Shown here piece by piece: positions 17,327 to 25,734 of a stretch of DNA of 41,095 nucleotides; positions within the stretch are counted from its first letter, which is position 1; the number at the start of each line of letters is the position of its first letter. The position numbers and the translations under genes were made by a program. Origin of the DNA: Acidobacteriota bacterium. GTDB lineage: Bacteria; Acidobacteriota; Thermoanaerobaculia; Multivoradales; Multivoraceae. Under the pieces are notes generated by a model. It worked only from the letters and a program-made list of their open reading frames with translations. It made no database searches and had not been told where the DNA came from. The stretch lies in contig WTGL01000229.1 in NCBI GenBank assembly GCA_011523565.1, positions 747-41,841 of the forward strand, read 5' to 3'.

Positions 17327-18681
17327 AGGACGCAACGCACCCCGCACTCGACCGTAGCCGGCCTCCGGCCGCGGCGCCCAGCCGGCCCTGTGCGTTTCCC
17401 CGCTTCGAGCACGAGCGCCTCGAATCCGGCGTCAGGTTGTGGACGCTCGACGTCCCCGACCGCAATCTCGTCACCGTCACCCTCCTCGTGCCCGGTGGCA
17501 GCGAACTCGACCCGCCGCATCTTGCCGGACTCGCTTCGTTCACCGCTGGACTCCGTAGCAAGGGAACAACGCAGCGCACCGCACTCGAGTTCGCCGCCGC
17601 GGCCGAAGACCTGGGAACGGCTGTCTCGGCCTCCTGCTCCTGGGAGATCGCGGGGGTCGGCACCACGATGCGCTCCGAAGACGTCGCCGCCGGTCTGGAA
17701 CTCGTCGCCGAAGCCGCGGTGCAACCCGCGTTCGAGGAGGAGGAGATCGAGCGTGCGCGCCGGCGTCGCCTGGCCGAGATCGAACGGAGGCGCAGCGATC
17801 CCGCGAGTCTCGCCGGAGCAGCCTTCGCGCGCGCCGTCTATGACGAAACGCCCTACGGCAAACAGACGATCGGCGATCGCGAGTCCACCCAGGCGATCGC
17901 CAGGAGCGACATCGCCGCGTTCCACGACCGGGCCCTCGCCGCGCGTTCCTGCCACCTGATCGCGGTCGGCGATCTGGGTCCCGACCGCCTGCGGCGAACC
18001 ATCGAGGACAAGATCGAGCGGCCCCTCAGGTCCCACACCGGAGACTTCGACGACGAACCGGCGCGCCTCGAACCGGAGCAGCCGGGAACACCGACACGCC
18101 AGGTCGTGATCGTCGACCGCCCCGGTGCGGCGCAGACCGAACTGCGCGTCGGCCACGTCGGAATACCGCGCCGTCATCCCGACCGCATTCCCATCCAGGT
18201 GGCGAACTCGATCCTGGGCGGCAAGTTCATGAGCCGCCTCAATCTCAATCTCAGGGAACGGCACGGCTACACCTACGGAGTCTCCAGCAGCTTCAGTTCG
18301 CGCCGGGGGCCGGGACCGTTCGTGGTCGGTACGGCGGTGGCCAACGAAGTGACCGGCGCCGCCTGCCGCGAGATCGTCGCCGAACTCGAGCGTCTCTGCT
18401 CCGAACCGCCGAGCGAAGCTGAACTCGACGATGCCCGCAACTACCTGGTCGGCGTCTTCCCGTACACGATGCAGACGATCCAGAATCTCTCTTCCCGGCT
18501 GAAGGCGCTCGCCACGTTCGACCTGGACCACGACGAGTACGAGCGCTGGCCGGAACGGATCCGCGCCACGACCCGCGAAGATGTCCGCGAGGTCTGCCGC
18601 CGGCACCTGTTCCCGGACCGGCTGACGATCACCGCGGTCGGCCCCGCTTCCGAGCTGGAACCGCAACTCGAAGACCTCTGA
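17323..18681 (+). CDS. M16-family peptidase-like protein without zinc motif (partner subunit)
   Basis: 452 residues from a GTG overlapping the previous stop. The fold is M16 (LVPGGSELDPPHLAGLASF, GGKFMSRLNLNLRERHGYTYGVSSSF), but the position of HxxEH reads LAGLASFTAG, so no zinc site exists. The conserved Arg and Tyr pair of the R/Y motif is kept in RERHGYTYG, which in heterodimeric M16 enzymes supports substrate binding by the active partner. Ends with the usual helical stretch. The frame is open far upstream over the first gene, but that is a shadow frame. Function as a complex is inferred from family precedent. Confidence 0.85.
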   Translation: MKDATHPALDRSRPPAAAPSRPCAFPRFEHERLESGVRLWTLDVPDRNLVTVTLLVPGGSELDPPHLAGLASFTAGLRSKGTTQRTALEFAAAAEDLGTAVSASCSWEIAGVGTTMRSEDVAAGLELVAEAAVQPAFEEEEIERARRRRLAEIERRRSDPASLAGAAFARAVYDETPYGKQTIGDRESTQAIARSDIAAFHDRALAARSCHLIAVGDLGPDRLRRTIEDKIERPLRSHTGDFDDEPARLEPEQPGTPTRQVVIVDRPGAAQTELRVGHVGIPRRHPDRIPIQVANSILGGKFMSRLNLNLRERHGYTYGVSSSFSSRRGPGPFVVGTAVANEVTGAACREIVAELERLCSEPPSEAELDDARNYLVGVFPYTMQTIQNLSSRLKALATFDLDHDEYERWPERIRATTREDVREVCRRHLFPDRLTITAVGPASELEPQLEDL

Positions 18682-18737
18682 ACGGTCCAGGCGCGTGGTA
18701 TCTTTCGCGGCCCGCAACGCCAGGAACGGGAGCCTCG

Positions 18738-20834
18738 ATGCAACTCGAAAGTTCGGAACTGATACGCAACCTCGCCGTCGTCGGACACAACGACGCCGGC
18801 AAGACGACTCTGCTCGCGGGTCTGCTCTACACCGGCGGCGTGTTCAATCGGCAAAACCGGGTCGAGGACGGCAATACCGTGACCGACTTCGACGACGAGG
18901 AGATCCGTCGCGGTATCTCGATCGGCCTCGCCCTCTGCTACACCCCCTGGTCGGACGGTTCCGGTGAGCACAAGGTCAATCTGATCGACTGTCCCGGTTC
19001 AGGCATCTTCGTCCACGAGAGCTGCTCGGGCATGCGCGCGGCCGATGCCGCCCTCCTGTGCCTGAACGCCGCGTCGCCGACCCAGGTCATGGCCGAGAAG
19101 GCGTGGGAGATCGCCGAGGCTCTGGAGCAGCCGGTGATGCTGCACCTGACCAAGATGGACCGCGACAACATCGACTTCGAAGGCTGTATCGCCGAACTGC
19201 AGCAGAACTTCCACCGCATGGCGTTGCCGGTGCAAATCCCCATCGGAGCCGGCAAGGACTTCACCGGCGTGGTCGATCTGCTGAGCCGCAAGGCGTACGT
19301 CTACGACCGCGACGGCAACGGCCGCAGCCAGGCGTCCGACCCGCCGGCCGACCTGCAGGACCAGATCGACGAGTGGCGGAGCCAGCTCACCGAAGCCGTC
19401 GCCGAGAGCGACGACGACCTGATGGAGGCCTACTTCGACCAGGGCGACCTCGACCAGGAGCAGTTGGTCGAGGGGCTGAAGAACGCGATCAGGAACCGGG
19501 CCCTGTTCCCGGTCACCATGTCCTCGGCCGGACACGGCATCGGAAACTCCGCCCTGCTCGACACGGTCGTCAAGGTGTTGCCGTCGCCGGTCGGCGCCCG
19601 GTCGATGCCGGCCGCCGATCTCGGCGGAGAGCCGGTGGAACTCGACCGCGGGGACGGCGCGCCGGTCAGCGCGATCGTCTTCAAGACGATGAACGACCCG
19701 TTCACCGGCCGCATCTCCCTGCTCCGCGTCGCCTCGGGCTGCATGAGTTCCGATACCGGCTACTGGAACCCTCGACGCGAAGAGGCGGAACGCGTCGGCC
19801 ACCTGATGCACATGCAGGGCAAGACCGGCCGTGACGTCCCGCGACTCCTCGAGGGCGACATCGGCGGCGTCGCGAAGCTCAAGAGCAGCGTCACCGGCGA
19901 CTCGATCACGAGCCGCGAACGCCCGCTGAGAATCGACTTCCCCACCCCGCCGGTCGCCGCCATCTCGTTCGCCATCGAGCCGAAGACGAAGGGCGACGAG
20001 GAGAAGATCGGCGAGGCGGTGAACCGGCTGGTCGAGGAGGATCCGAGCCTTCGCGCCGGCCGCGACCCCCAGACAGGGGAGTTCCTGCTCTCGGGCGCCG
20101 GCCAACTCCACGTCGAGATCGCGGTCTCCAAGCTGAAGAACCGCTCGAAGGTCGAGGTCATCCTGCACCCGCCCAAGGTCCCCTACCGCGAGACGATCAG
20201 AAGGACCGCCGTCGGCCACGGCCGGCACAAGAAACAGAGCGGCGGCCGCGGCCAATTCGCCGACTGCACGATCACGATGGAACCGGTCGCCACCGCGGAC
20301 GACTACGAGTTCATCGACGAGATCTTCGGCGGCTCCATCCCCCAGAACTACCGCCCGGCGGTCGAGAAGGGCCTCCTCGAAGCAGCCGGACGCGGCTACG
20401 TCGCCGGCTACCCCGTCGGCAACTTCCGCGTCCGCCTCCAGGACGGCAAGTACCACGATGTCGACTCATCAGAGATGGCCTTCAAGGTCGCCGGCTCCCT
20501 CGCCTTCAAGGACGCCATGGCCAAAGCCGCTCCCACACTGCTCGAGCCGATCATGCAAGTCGACATCAACACGTCCGAAGACTTCATGGGCGACATCATG
20601 AGCGACCTGTCCTCCCGCCGCGGCCGCCCCCAGGGCATGGAAGCCAAGGGCAACGCCCAGATCGTCAAGGCCACCGTCCCGATGGCCGAAATGCTCACCT
20701 ACGCCCCCGCCCTCCGCTCCATGACCCAGGGCCGCTCCAGCTTCACGATGGCCTTCTCCCACTACGACGAAGTCCCCCGCCAGATCCAGGAGAAGATCAT
20801 CGCCGAAGCGAAACGGGCGGAAGAAGAGGACTAG
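18738..20834 (+). CDS. EF-G-like translational GTPase (EF-G-2/FusA2 type)
   Basis: 698 residues, ATG preceded by GGGAG. All EF-G domains are present. The GTP-binding motifs are G1 GHNDAGKTT (16-24), switch I RRGISIG, G3 DCPGS (84-88) and G4 TKMD (138-141). Domain IV carries GGRGQFADC and domain V ends MTQGRSSFTMAFSHYDEVP. The histidine that follows DxPG in canonical EF-G and activates the hydrolytic water is a serine here (Ser88). The overall form recalls Thermus EF-G-2, which also lacks this histidine. It is therefore probably a paralogue with altered GTPase, not the main fusA. The canonical copy is not in this window and is absent from the ribosomal cluster end seen here. Confidence 0.85.
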   Translation: MQLESSELIRNLAVVGHNDAGKTTLLAGLLYTGGVFNRQNRVEDGNTVTDFDDEEIRRGISIGLALCYTPWSDGSGEHKVNLIDCPGSGIFVHESCSGMRAADAALLCLNAASPTQVMAEKAWEIAEALEQPVMLHLTKMDRDNIDFEGCIAELQQNFHRMALPVQIPIGAGKDFTGVVDLLSRKAYVYDRDGNGRSQASDPPADLQDQIDEWRSQLTEAVAESDDDLMEAYFDQGDLDQEQLVEGLKNAIRNRALFPVTMSSAGHGIGNSALLDTVVKVLPSPVGARSMPAADLGGEPVELDRGDGAPVSAIVFKTMNDPFTGRISLLRVASGCMSSDTGYWNPRREEAERVGHLMHMQGKTGRDVPRLLEGDIGGVAKLKSSVTGDSITSRERPLRIDFPTPPVAAISFAIEPKTKGDEEKIGEAVNRLVEEDPSLRAGRDPQTGEFLLSGAGQLHVEIAVSKLKNRSKVEVILHPPKVPYRETIRRTAVGHGRHKKQSGGRGQFADCTITMEPVATADDYEFIDEIFGGSIPQNYRPAVEKGLLEAAGRGYVAGYPVGNFRVRLQDGKYHDVDSSEMAFKVAGSLAFKDAMAKAAPTLLEPIMQVDINTSEDFMGDIMSDLSSRRGRPQGMEAKGNAQIVKATVPMAEMLTYAPALRSMTQGRSSFTMAFSHYDEVPRQIQEKIIAEAKRAEEED

Positions 20835-20882
20835 CCGAAGAACGTCGGCGGCTGCTGCGCGGACGTCGGCGGCACCCGCCTG

Positions 20883-21046
20883 CCGCGGTCCGGGGAGAGG
20901 GTCCCAGGGGCCGCTCACGCTTTCCTGGTGAAAAGGGACTGAGGCGTTCGCTTCGGTCGGCTGCGCTCCGGTTTCGTGTCGGCTCATGAGCGGGCATGGG
21001 CCGTCGCTTGCCGACAGCCCCCTGGGACCCTCTCCCCGGACCGCGG
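20883..21046. repeat. Long imperfect palindromic repeat, copy 1
   Basis: The arms at 20883-20910 and 21019-21046 are perfect 28-base inverted repeats around a 108-base spacer. Inside lie two blocks shared with copy 3: 25 bases at 20948-20972 and 20 bases at 21001-21020, both present there in reverse orientation. The element fills most of the 356-base gap between the EF-G-like gene and the membrane-protein gene. It could fold into a long hairpin in either transcript. No transposase is encoded. It looks like a dispersed non-coding family of the MITE or REP type. Confidence 0.85.
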
Positions 21047-21082
21047 CGGGCTGGAGGTTGTCGGGATGCGTGCCCTCGGTCA

Positions 21083-21111
21083 TTGACGGCGCAACGAGAC
21101 TCGAATAGAAC
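21083..21111 (+). promoter_or_regulatory. Predicted sigma-70-type promoter for the membrane protein/MBL pair
   Basis: TTGACG (21083-21088) and TAGAAC (21106-21111) are exactly 17 bases apart on the plus strand. They lie between repeat copy 1 and the ATG at 21191, leaving a leader of about 70 bases. This is the best-spaced promoter-like pair I see in the island. Confidence 0.5.
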
Positions 21112-21190
21112 TCATCAGCCACGCACGCGGGGGAACACCAATGCGATTCAGGGACCACACGAAGAAGGCGGACCACGGTCTCAACCGACG

Positions 21191-21913
21191 ATGGACATGA
21201 AGTTCGATGCCTACACTTGGCGAGCACGCGTTCTGCCGGTGTACTTCACGGCTGCACCGGCCGTGCTGGCCGTCGCAGCGGCCCTCCCCGAAGGGTTGAC
21301 GCTGCCGCTCGGCGGCGCGTCAGCCATCGTGTTTCTGTCTTTCCCGTACTTCATGGGCCAAGTCGCCTCGGACTTCGGAAAGCGCCGGGAGCCAGCTCTG
21401 TGGGACTCCTGGGGCGGCCCGCCCACAACCCGGTTCCTGCGGCATGACAACGGTGAGGTCAACGCTGCCACCCGCGTGCGGATTCATACGCAACTCCGGG
21501 CGTTGGGGCTCAGGGTGCCTACGGCCGACGAGGAGGAAAGTGACCGCGAGCACGCACTCGTCCTCTACGCCTCAGCTGTTGACGAGCTTCGTCGGCAGAC
21601 CCGTGATTCCCGACGCTTCAATCTCCTCTACAAGACCAACATCGAGTATGGGTTTCGGCGAAACCTGCTTGGATTGAAGCCAACTGGCGTCGCGATCACC
21701 ACACTCGCACTGCTGGTTACGGCATGGTCCCTCTACAGGGGGTGGCATACCGATGGAGTCGTTCCACCAGTATCCCTCATCACCACTCTTCTCAACACCT
21801 GTATTGCACTCGGGTGGCTAGTCGGCGTGCGCGCCAAGACGGTTCGAACCACCGCTGAACGCTACGCTCAACGCCTCCTGGAGGCGGCACTTGACTTGGA
21901 GCCCCGCACTTGA
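21191..21913 (+). CDS. Uncharacterised four-helix membrane protein, partner of the MBL hydrolase
   Basis: 240 residues from ATG 21191 (a second ATG two codons on). Hydrophobic helices lie at about 13-32, 36-56, 164-182 and 195-214. The ~100-residue stretch between the two pairs is charged and probably cytoplasmic. It holds a striking segment at about 70-84, LWDSWGGPPTTRFLRH, and a second, YGFRRNLLGLKPTG, just before helix 3. From memory, similar WGG-P-TTRFLRH proteins exist as uncharacterised membrane proteins; I cannot name a family. The frame is open upstream through repeat copy 1, but the island promoter and the protein start argue for 21191. The next gene overlaps by four bases, implying coupled synthesis. 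Confidence 0.75.
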   Translation: MDMKFDAYTWRARVLPVYFTAAPAVLAVAAALPEGLTLPLGGASAIVFLSFPYFMGQVASDFGKRREPALWDSWGGPPTTRFLRHDNGEVNAATRVRIHTQLRALGLRVPTADEEESDREHALVLYASAVDELRRQTRDSRRFNLLYKTNIEYGFRRNLLGLKPTGVAITTLALLVTAWSLYRGWHTDGVVPPVSLITTLLNTCIALGWLVGVRAKTVRTTAERYAQRLLEAALDLEPRT

Positions 21914-22800
21914 GCATCGTCAAATCCCTTGCCGTGGGAAACGGCGACATGTTCTACATTCGGCACGGCGCAGACAGCTTCTCGGTTATCGACTGCTGTC
22001 TGCCAGATGATCGCGAAGACGAGATTCTTAACGAGATCGAAACTCAGCATGCCAACAAGACGATCCGCCGGTTTATCTCCACCCATCCGGACCAAGACCA
22101 CATATCGGGGTTGGCCAGCTTCGACGATCGCTTCCCCATCGTCAACTTCTACGCCGTCAAGAACGGTGCCACGAAGAGCGAGGAAACCGAGGACTTCAGG
22201 AGGTACAAGAGCCTCCGCGACGACAGCAAGAAGGCTTACTATCTCAAGGAAGGATGCCAACGAAAATGGCTGAACGAGTCGGACGGAGCGCGCCGCTCGG
22301 CAGGTATCAACATACTCTGGCCAATCCTGACCAACGAGGACTTCAAAGCCGCCCTCGAGCAAGCTGAAGACGGCGGAAGTCCCAACAACACCTCGCCGAT
22401 CATCCGCTACAGCCTCAATGGTGGAGCTTCCGTGCTCTGGATGGGCGACCTTGAGACTGACTTCATGGAGGCGGTCGAGGACGACGTCACACTCCAACCC
22501 TCCCACATTCTCTTCGCGCCACATCACGGACGAAAGAGCGGGCGGGTACCCAAGTCCTGGCTGGACAAGATCGACCCCACGATCATAGTCGTCGGACAGG
22601 CTCCCTCATCCGACCTCACCTACTACGACAAGTGGGACACCATCACCCAGAACTCCGCCGGGGACATAGTCTTCGAGTGTCTTAGCGGTAAGACACACGT
22701 CTTCGTGTCGAGTTCGACCTACGCGGTGGATTTCCTTACGGAAGAGTCAGGCGTAGACAACCGACATGGTTGCTACTACATCGGGACTTTCTACACGTAG
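21910..22800 (+). CDS. ComEC/Rec2-like metallo-beta-lactamase-fold hydrolase
   Basis: 296 residues from a TTG that overlaps the previous stop (TTGA). Metal-site motifs of the MBL fold are all present: STHPDQDHISGL (58-68, the HxDxDH form typical of the ComEC hydrolase domain), the second aspartate in LWMGDLE (177-182) and the late histidines in FAPHHGRKSG (202-211). NNTSPIIRYSLNGG before the GD motif also matches ComEC-type enzymes. Unlike ComEC there are no membrane helices; these are supplied by the partner gene. A nuclease or phosphodiesterase acting on nucleic acid or nucleotides is the likeliest activity, by fold only. Codon use is visibly less GC-rich than in the flanking core genes. 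Confidence 0.8.
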   Translation: MSIVKSLAVGNGDMFYIRHGADSFSVIDCCLPDDREDEILNEIETQHANKTIRRFISTHPDQDHISGLASFDDRFPIVNFYAVKNGATKSEETEDFRRYKSLRDDSKKAYYLKEGCQRKWLNESDGARRSAGINILWPILTNEDFKAALEQAEDGGSPNNTSPIIRYSLNGGASVLWMGDLETDFMEAVEDDVTLQPSHILFAPHHGRKSGRVPKSWLDKIDPTIIVVGQAPSSDLTYYDKWDTITQNSAGDIVFECLSGKTHVFVSSSTYAVDFLTEESGVDNRHGCYYIGTFYT

Positions 22801-22935
22801 GCTCCAAGGACCGGGGGCCCAAGCGGATGACCGACGCCACCCGCTATCGACGGCCAGCAGGTAGCAAGCAACCCGGAGGCAGAGCTGCGTCGCGGGCCGC
22901 GAGTACGTCGGAGACGCCTTGGTGCCGTGGCGCGA

Positions 22936-23080
22936 GGGAGAAGGTCTCAGGGGCCGCTCACGTCTTCCCGGTGAAGAGGAAGGAGTGTTCGCCTCGGTCG
23001 GCGGTGCTCCGCCTGGGCGTCGGCTACCAGAGGACGGAGCCGTGGCTTACCCAGGCCTCTTGGGTCCCTCTCCCTCTGCC
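22936..23080. repeat. Degenerate palindromic repeat, copy 2
   Basis: Lies in the 338-base gap between the MBL gene and the methyltransferase, in the same orientation as copy 1. AGGGGCCGCTCACG (22949-22962) and the following stretch with TTCGCCTCGGTCGGCGGTGCTCCG track copy 1 closely with scattered changes. The arms (22936-22953 and about 23056-23073) pair only partly. The rest of the gap (22801-22935 and 23081-23138) shows no gene and no clear promoter. Confidence 0.7.
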
Positions 23081-23138
23081 CATACCAAGTCCATCAGCGC
23101 TTAGAACTGACGGCGGGCACCCTTGCTACCATCCAGCA

Positions 23139-24773
23139 ATGGTCGTGGAGCCCACCCACATATCGACCGCTAGCAGCTTCATCCCTCCTCCGGCTCCGGG
23201 CGAGCGACCTACCGAGTATGCGGATCGCATCGGTGAGTACCACGTCGCCACCAAGTCAGAATCGCACCGCAAGCAGCACGGTCTGTACTTGACGCCTGTC
23301 GCAGCCGCCGACTTCATGGCGGCTCAGATCCAGGCCGCCGGTGACCGCCTTCGGGTTCTGGACCCCGCGGCCGGCACCGGCATCCTTTGTTGCGCGACCA
23401 TCGAGGAACTCGCCAACCGAGACACTTCGCCGAGTTCGGTTGAGCTCGTCGCCTACGAGATAGACGCTGAGCTCACCGAACCGCTGGAAGCCGTCCTCGA
23501 GTACCTCAGACAGTGGTGTCGCGAGGAGCACGAAGTCGAACTCGACGTGCGAATCGAGTCCGCGGACTTCGTGATGGCGCTTGGCGAGGCTCTTCGGCGC
23601 AAAGACAGTCTGATTCCCCCCGAGCCGGACGACGGAGAGTTCGACATCGCCATCTCCAACCCGCCGTACTTCAAGATCAGCAAGAGCGACCCGCGGGCCG
23701 TTCTCGCTTCGACAGTGGTCTACGGCCAACCGAACATCTACGCCCTATTCATGGCCGTCAGCGCGGCCCTGGTCCGCCCTGGAGGTGACTTCATCTCCAT
23801 CACACCCAGGAGCTTCACCTCTGGCCTGTACTTCCGGCAGTTCCGCCGCATCTTCTTCGACCTCGTCCAGCCGACCCTGGTTCACGCCTTCGGATCGCGT
23901 CGGGAGGCGTTCGAACGCGACGATGTCCTCCAGGAGAATGTCATTCTGCGCGGTACCCGGCTGAAGACACCGCCGGACGATCGCCAAGCGCCCCTTGTCA
24001 TCTCAAGCAGCCGAGGCGTTCGCGATCTGGACGAGTCCTGCCGGCGCGGCACGACCCTCGACGCGGCGATCGATCTCGACGACCGCGACCGCGTGCTCCG
24101 GCTTCCCGTGTCCGAGCAAGACGCTCGCGTGCTTGACCTGGTGGACTCGTGGCCCAACACGTTGGCCAGCCTGGGCCTCGGTATATCGACGGGACCGGTG
24201 GTCCCCTTTCGCGCGCAGGATCTGGTCGACCGCGAGGGTCAGGTACCCGACTCGCACGTTCCTCTCCTCTGGATGAACCATGTACGTCCAATGCAGGTCA
24301 CGTGGCCATTGAATCGGCACAAGCCGGAGTACATCAAGCGTCAGGGTGCCGAGAAGCTGCTCCTACCGAACCGAAACTACGTTCTCCTGCGTCGCTTCAC
24401 CGCGAAGGAAGAGGCTCGTCGACTCTCCGCAGCACCCTACGTTGCCCAGTCCATGCCCGTTCCCCAGGTGGGTCTCGAGAACCACCTGAACTACATCTAT
24501 CGACACGCCGGTTCGCTCACGCGGGAAGAAGCGTGGGGGCTGGCGGCGCTCTACAACAGCCGCCTCCTCGACACCTATTTCAGGTGCCTGAACGGGCACA
24601 CTCAGGTCAATGCAACAGAGCTGCGCGCCATGCCACTTCCGGCGAACGACTTCATCGTTGAACTCGGTGAGCGAGTCAAACAACTCGACAACCCGATCGA
24701 CTATCTCGACCCACTGATCGCGGGCATTCTGTCTGCCGACACCTCCCGGAAGTCCGTCGTTGGCCACGGTTGA
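23139..24773 (+). CDS. Type II adenine-N6 DNA methyltransferase (BsuBI/PstI-system type)
   Basis: 544 residues from ATG 23139. An open frame upstream runs through repeat copy 2 and is not counted. The S-adenosylmethionine site (motif I) is LDPAAGTGILC (75-81 core), preceded by KQHGLYLTP as in this family. The catalytic motif IV is AISNPPYF (NPPY 174-177), diagnostic of N6-adenine methylation. The C-terminal half carries the target-recognition region and ends GHTQVNATELRAMPLP. The restriction enzyme gene overlaps its stop by 14 bases. Partner identity suggests the PstI/BsuBI target CTGCAG with methylation of its adenine; this is inference. It protects host DNA from the partner nuclease. Confidence 0.88.
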   Translation: MVVEPTHISTASSFIPPPAPGERPTEYADRIGEYHVATKSESHRKQHGLYLTPVAAADFMAAQIQAAGDRLRVLDPAAGTGILCCATIEELANRDTSPSSVELVAYEIDAELTEPLEAVLEYLRQWCREEHEVELDVRIESADFVMALGEALRRKDSLIPPEPDDGEFDIAISNPPYFKISKSDPRAVLASTVVYGQPNIYALFMAVSAALVRPGGDFISITPRSFTSGLYFRQFRRIFFDLVQPTLVHAFGSRREAFERDDVLQENVILRGTRLKTPPDDRQAPLVISSSRGVRDLDESCRRGTTLDAAIDLDDRDRVLRLPVSEQDARVLDLVDSWPNTLASLGLGISTGPVVPFRAQDLVDREGQVPDSHVPLLWMNHVRPMQVTWPLNRHKPEYIKRQGAEKLLLPNRNYVLLRRFTAKEEARRLSAAPYVAQSMPVPQVGLENHLNYIYRHAGSLTREEAWGLAALYNSRLLDTYFRCLNGHTQVNATELRAMPLPANDFIVELGERVKQLDNPIDYLDPLIAGILSADTSRKSVVGHG

Positions 24774-25734
24774 CGAGGCGCGAATAGTCCTCCGCGGCCT
24801 GGGTATGCCCCCACCGCAGTCGAATGAGATGGCGGGGCTGACCCTGCTCGCACTGTGCGGACTGACGGAGCACGACTCCTGGTCTGGAGCGTCACGCGGT
24901 CGACGAACCGTGACTAAAGGCATCATGGACTACGTCCGCGAGCACTTCGGCGGCGACTACGCCCCCAACACCCGCGAGACGTTTCGCCGCCAGGTACTCC
25001 ACCAGTTCGTACTCGCGGGCGTCGCTGAGCACAACCCCTTCGAACCTGACCTCCCAACCAACAGTCCACGGTCCCACTACGCCATCAGCGAGGCGGCGCT
25101 TCGCGTCGTCCAGTCCTTCGGGACCGCCGAATGGGAGTCGAACGTTACCGCGTTTCGCCGCGACCTAAGCGCTTGGCTCGCAAAGTACGAAGACTCGCGA
25201 TCCCGGAACCTGGTCCCCATTCGGTTCCCCGATGGCCAAGAGGTGCGACTCTCGCCAGGCTCGCACAACGAGCTTCAGAAGGCAGTGATCGAGGAGTTCG
25301 GCCCACGCTTCGCCCCTGGCGCCAACGTCCTCTATCTCGGCGACACAGCCAAGAAGAACCTCCACGTCGACCAGCACCGCCTTCTTGAAGTCGGCCTTCC
25401 GCTCACGGAGCAGGACAAACTGCCCGATATCGTCCTCCACAACCGAGGCCGCGACCGCCTCTTCCTCATCGAGGCGGTGACGTCACACGGCCCGGTCGAC
25501 CGAAAGCGCCTCACCGAGTTCGAGGCGCTACTCGAGTCCTGCCACTCTCAGCCTGTCTACGTGAGTGCCTTCCCAGGTTTCGACGAGTTCCGCAAGCACA
25601 TGAAGGCCATCGCCTGGGAGACCGAAGTGTGGCTTGCCGAGGTGCCGGACCATCTGATCCACTTCAACGGCGACAAGTTTCTCGGGCCGACGTTTGCGGC
25701 AGAACCAACCCGCCGCAGCCAAGCCCCGGAATGA
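24760..25734 (+). CDS. BsuBI/PstI-type restriction endonuclease
   Basis: 324 residues from a TTG start inside the methyltransferase end. The N-terminal ~125 residues look like a winged-helix domain (NTRETFRRQVLHQFVLAGVAEHN). The catalytic domain from about 165 has SHNELQKAVIEEFGPRFAPG, LYLGDTAKKNLHVD and the PD-(D/E)xK-type core KLPDIVLHN (Asp223) followed by FLIEAVTSHGPVDRKR (Glu238). The EAVTSHGPV string is the signature I associate with BsuBI and PstI endonucleases, which cut CTGCAG. The ATG of the KwaA-like gene overlaps its stop (ATGA), so restriction and Kiwa genes are translationally linked. Confidence 0.87.
   Translation: MATVDEARIVLRGLGMPPPQSNEMAGLTLLALCGLTEHDSWSGASRGRRTVTKGIMDYVREHFGGDYAPNTRETFRRQVLHQFVLAGVAEHNPFEPDLPTNSPRSHYAISEAALRVVQSFGTAEWESNVTAFRRDLSAWLAKYEDSRSRNLVPIRFPDGQEVRLSPGSHNELQKAVIEEFGPRFAPGANVLYLGDTAKKNLHVDQHRLLEVGLPLTEQDKLPDIVLHNRGRDRLFLIEAVTSHGPVDRKRLTEFEALLESCHSQPVYVSAFPGFDEFRKHMKAIAWETEVWLAEVPDHLIHFNGDKFLGPTFAAEPTRRSQAPE

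Noticed and set aside
20883-23080. Repeat copies considered as CRISPR or insertion-sequence remnants
   Set aside because: No short regularly spaced direct repeats and spacers, no transposase fragment; structure is a paired-arm palindrome instead.
22770-23138. Extended N-terminus for the methyltransferase (667 residues)
   Set aside because: The added part runs through repeat copy 2 and overlaps the MBL gene end; conserved protein sequence begins after ATG 23139.
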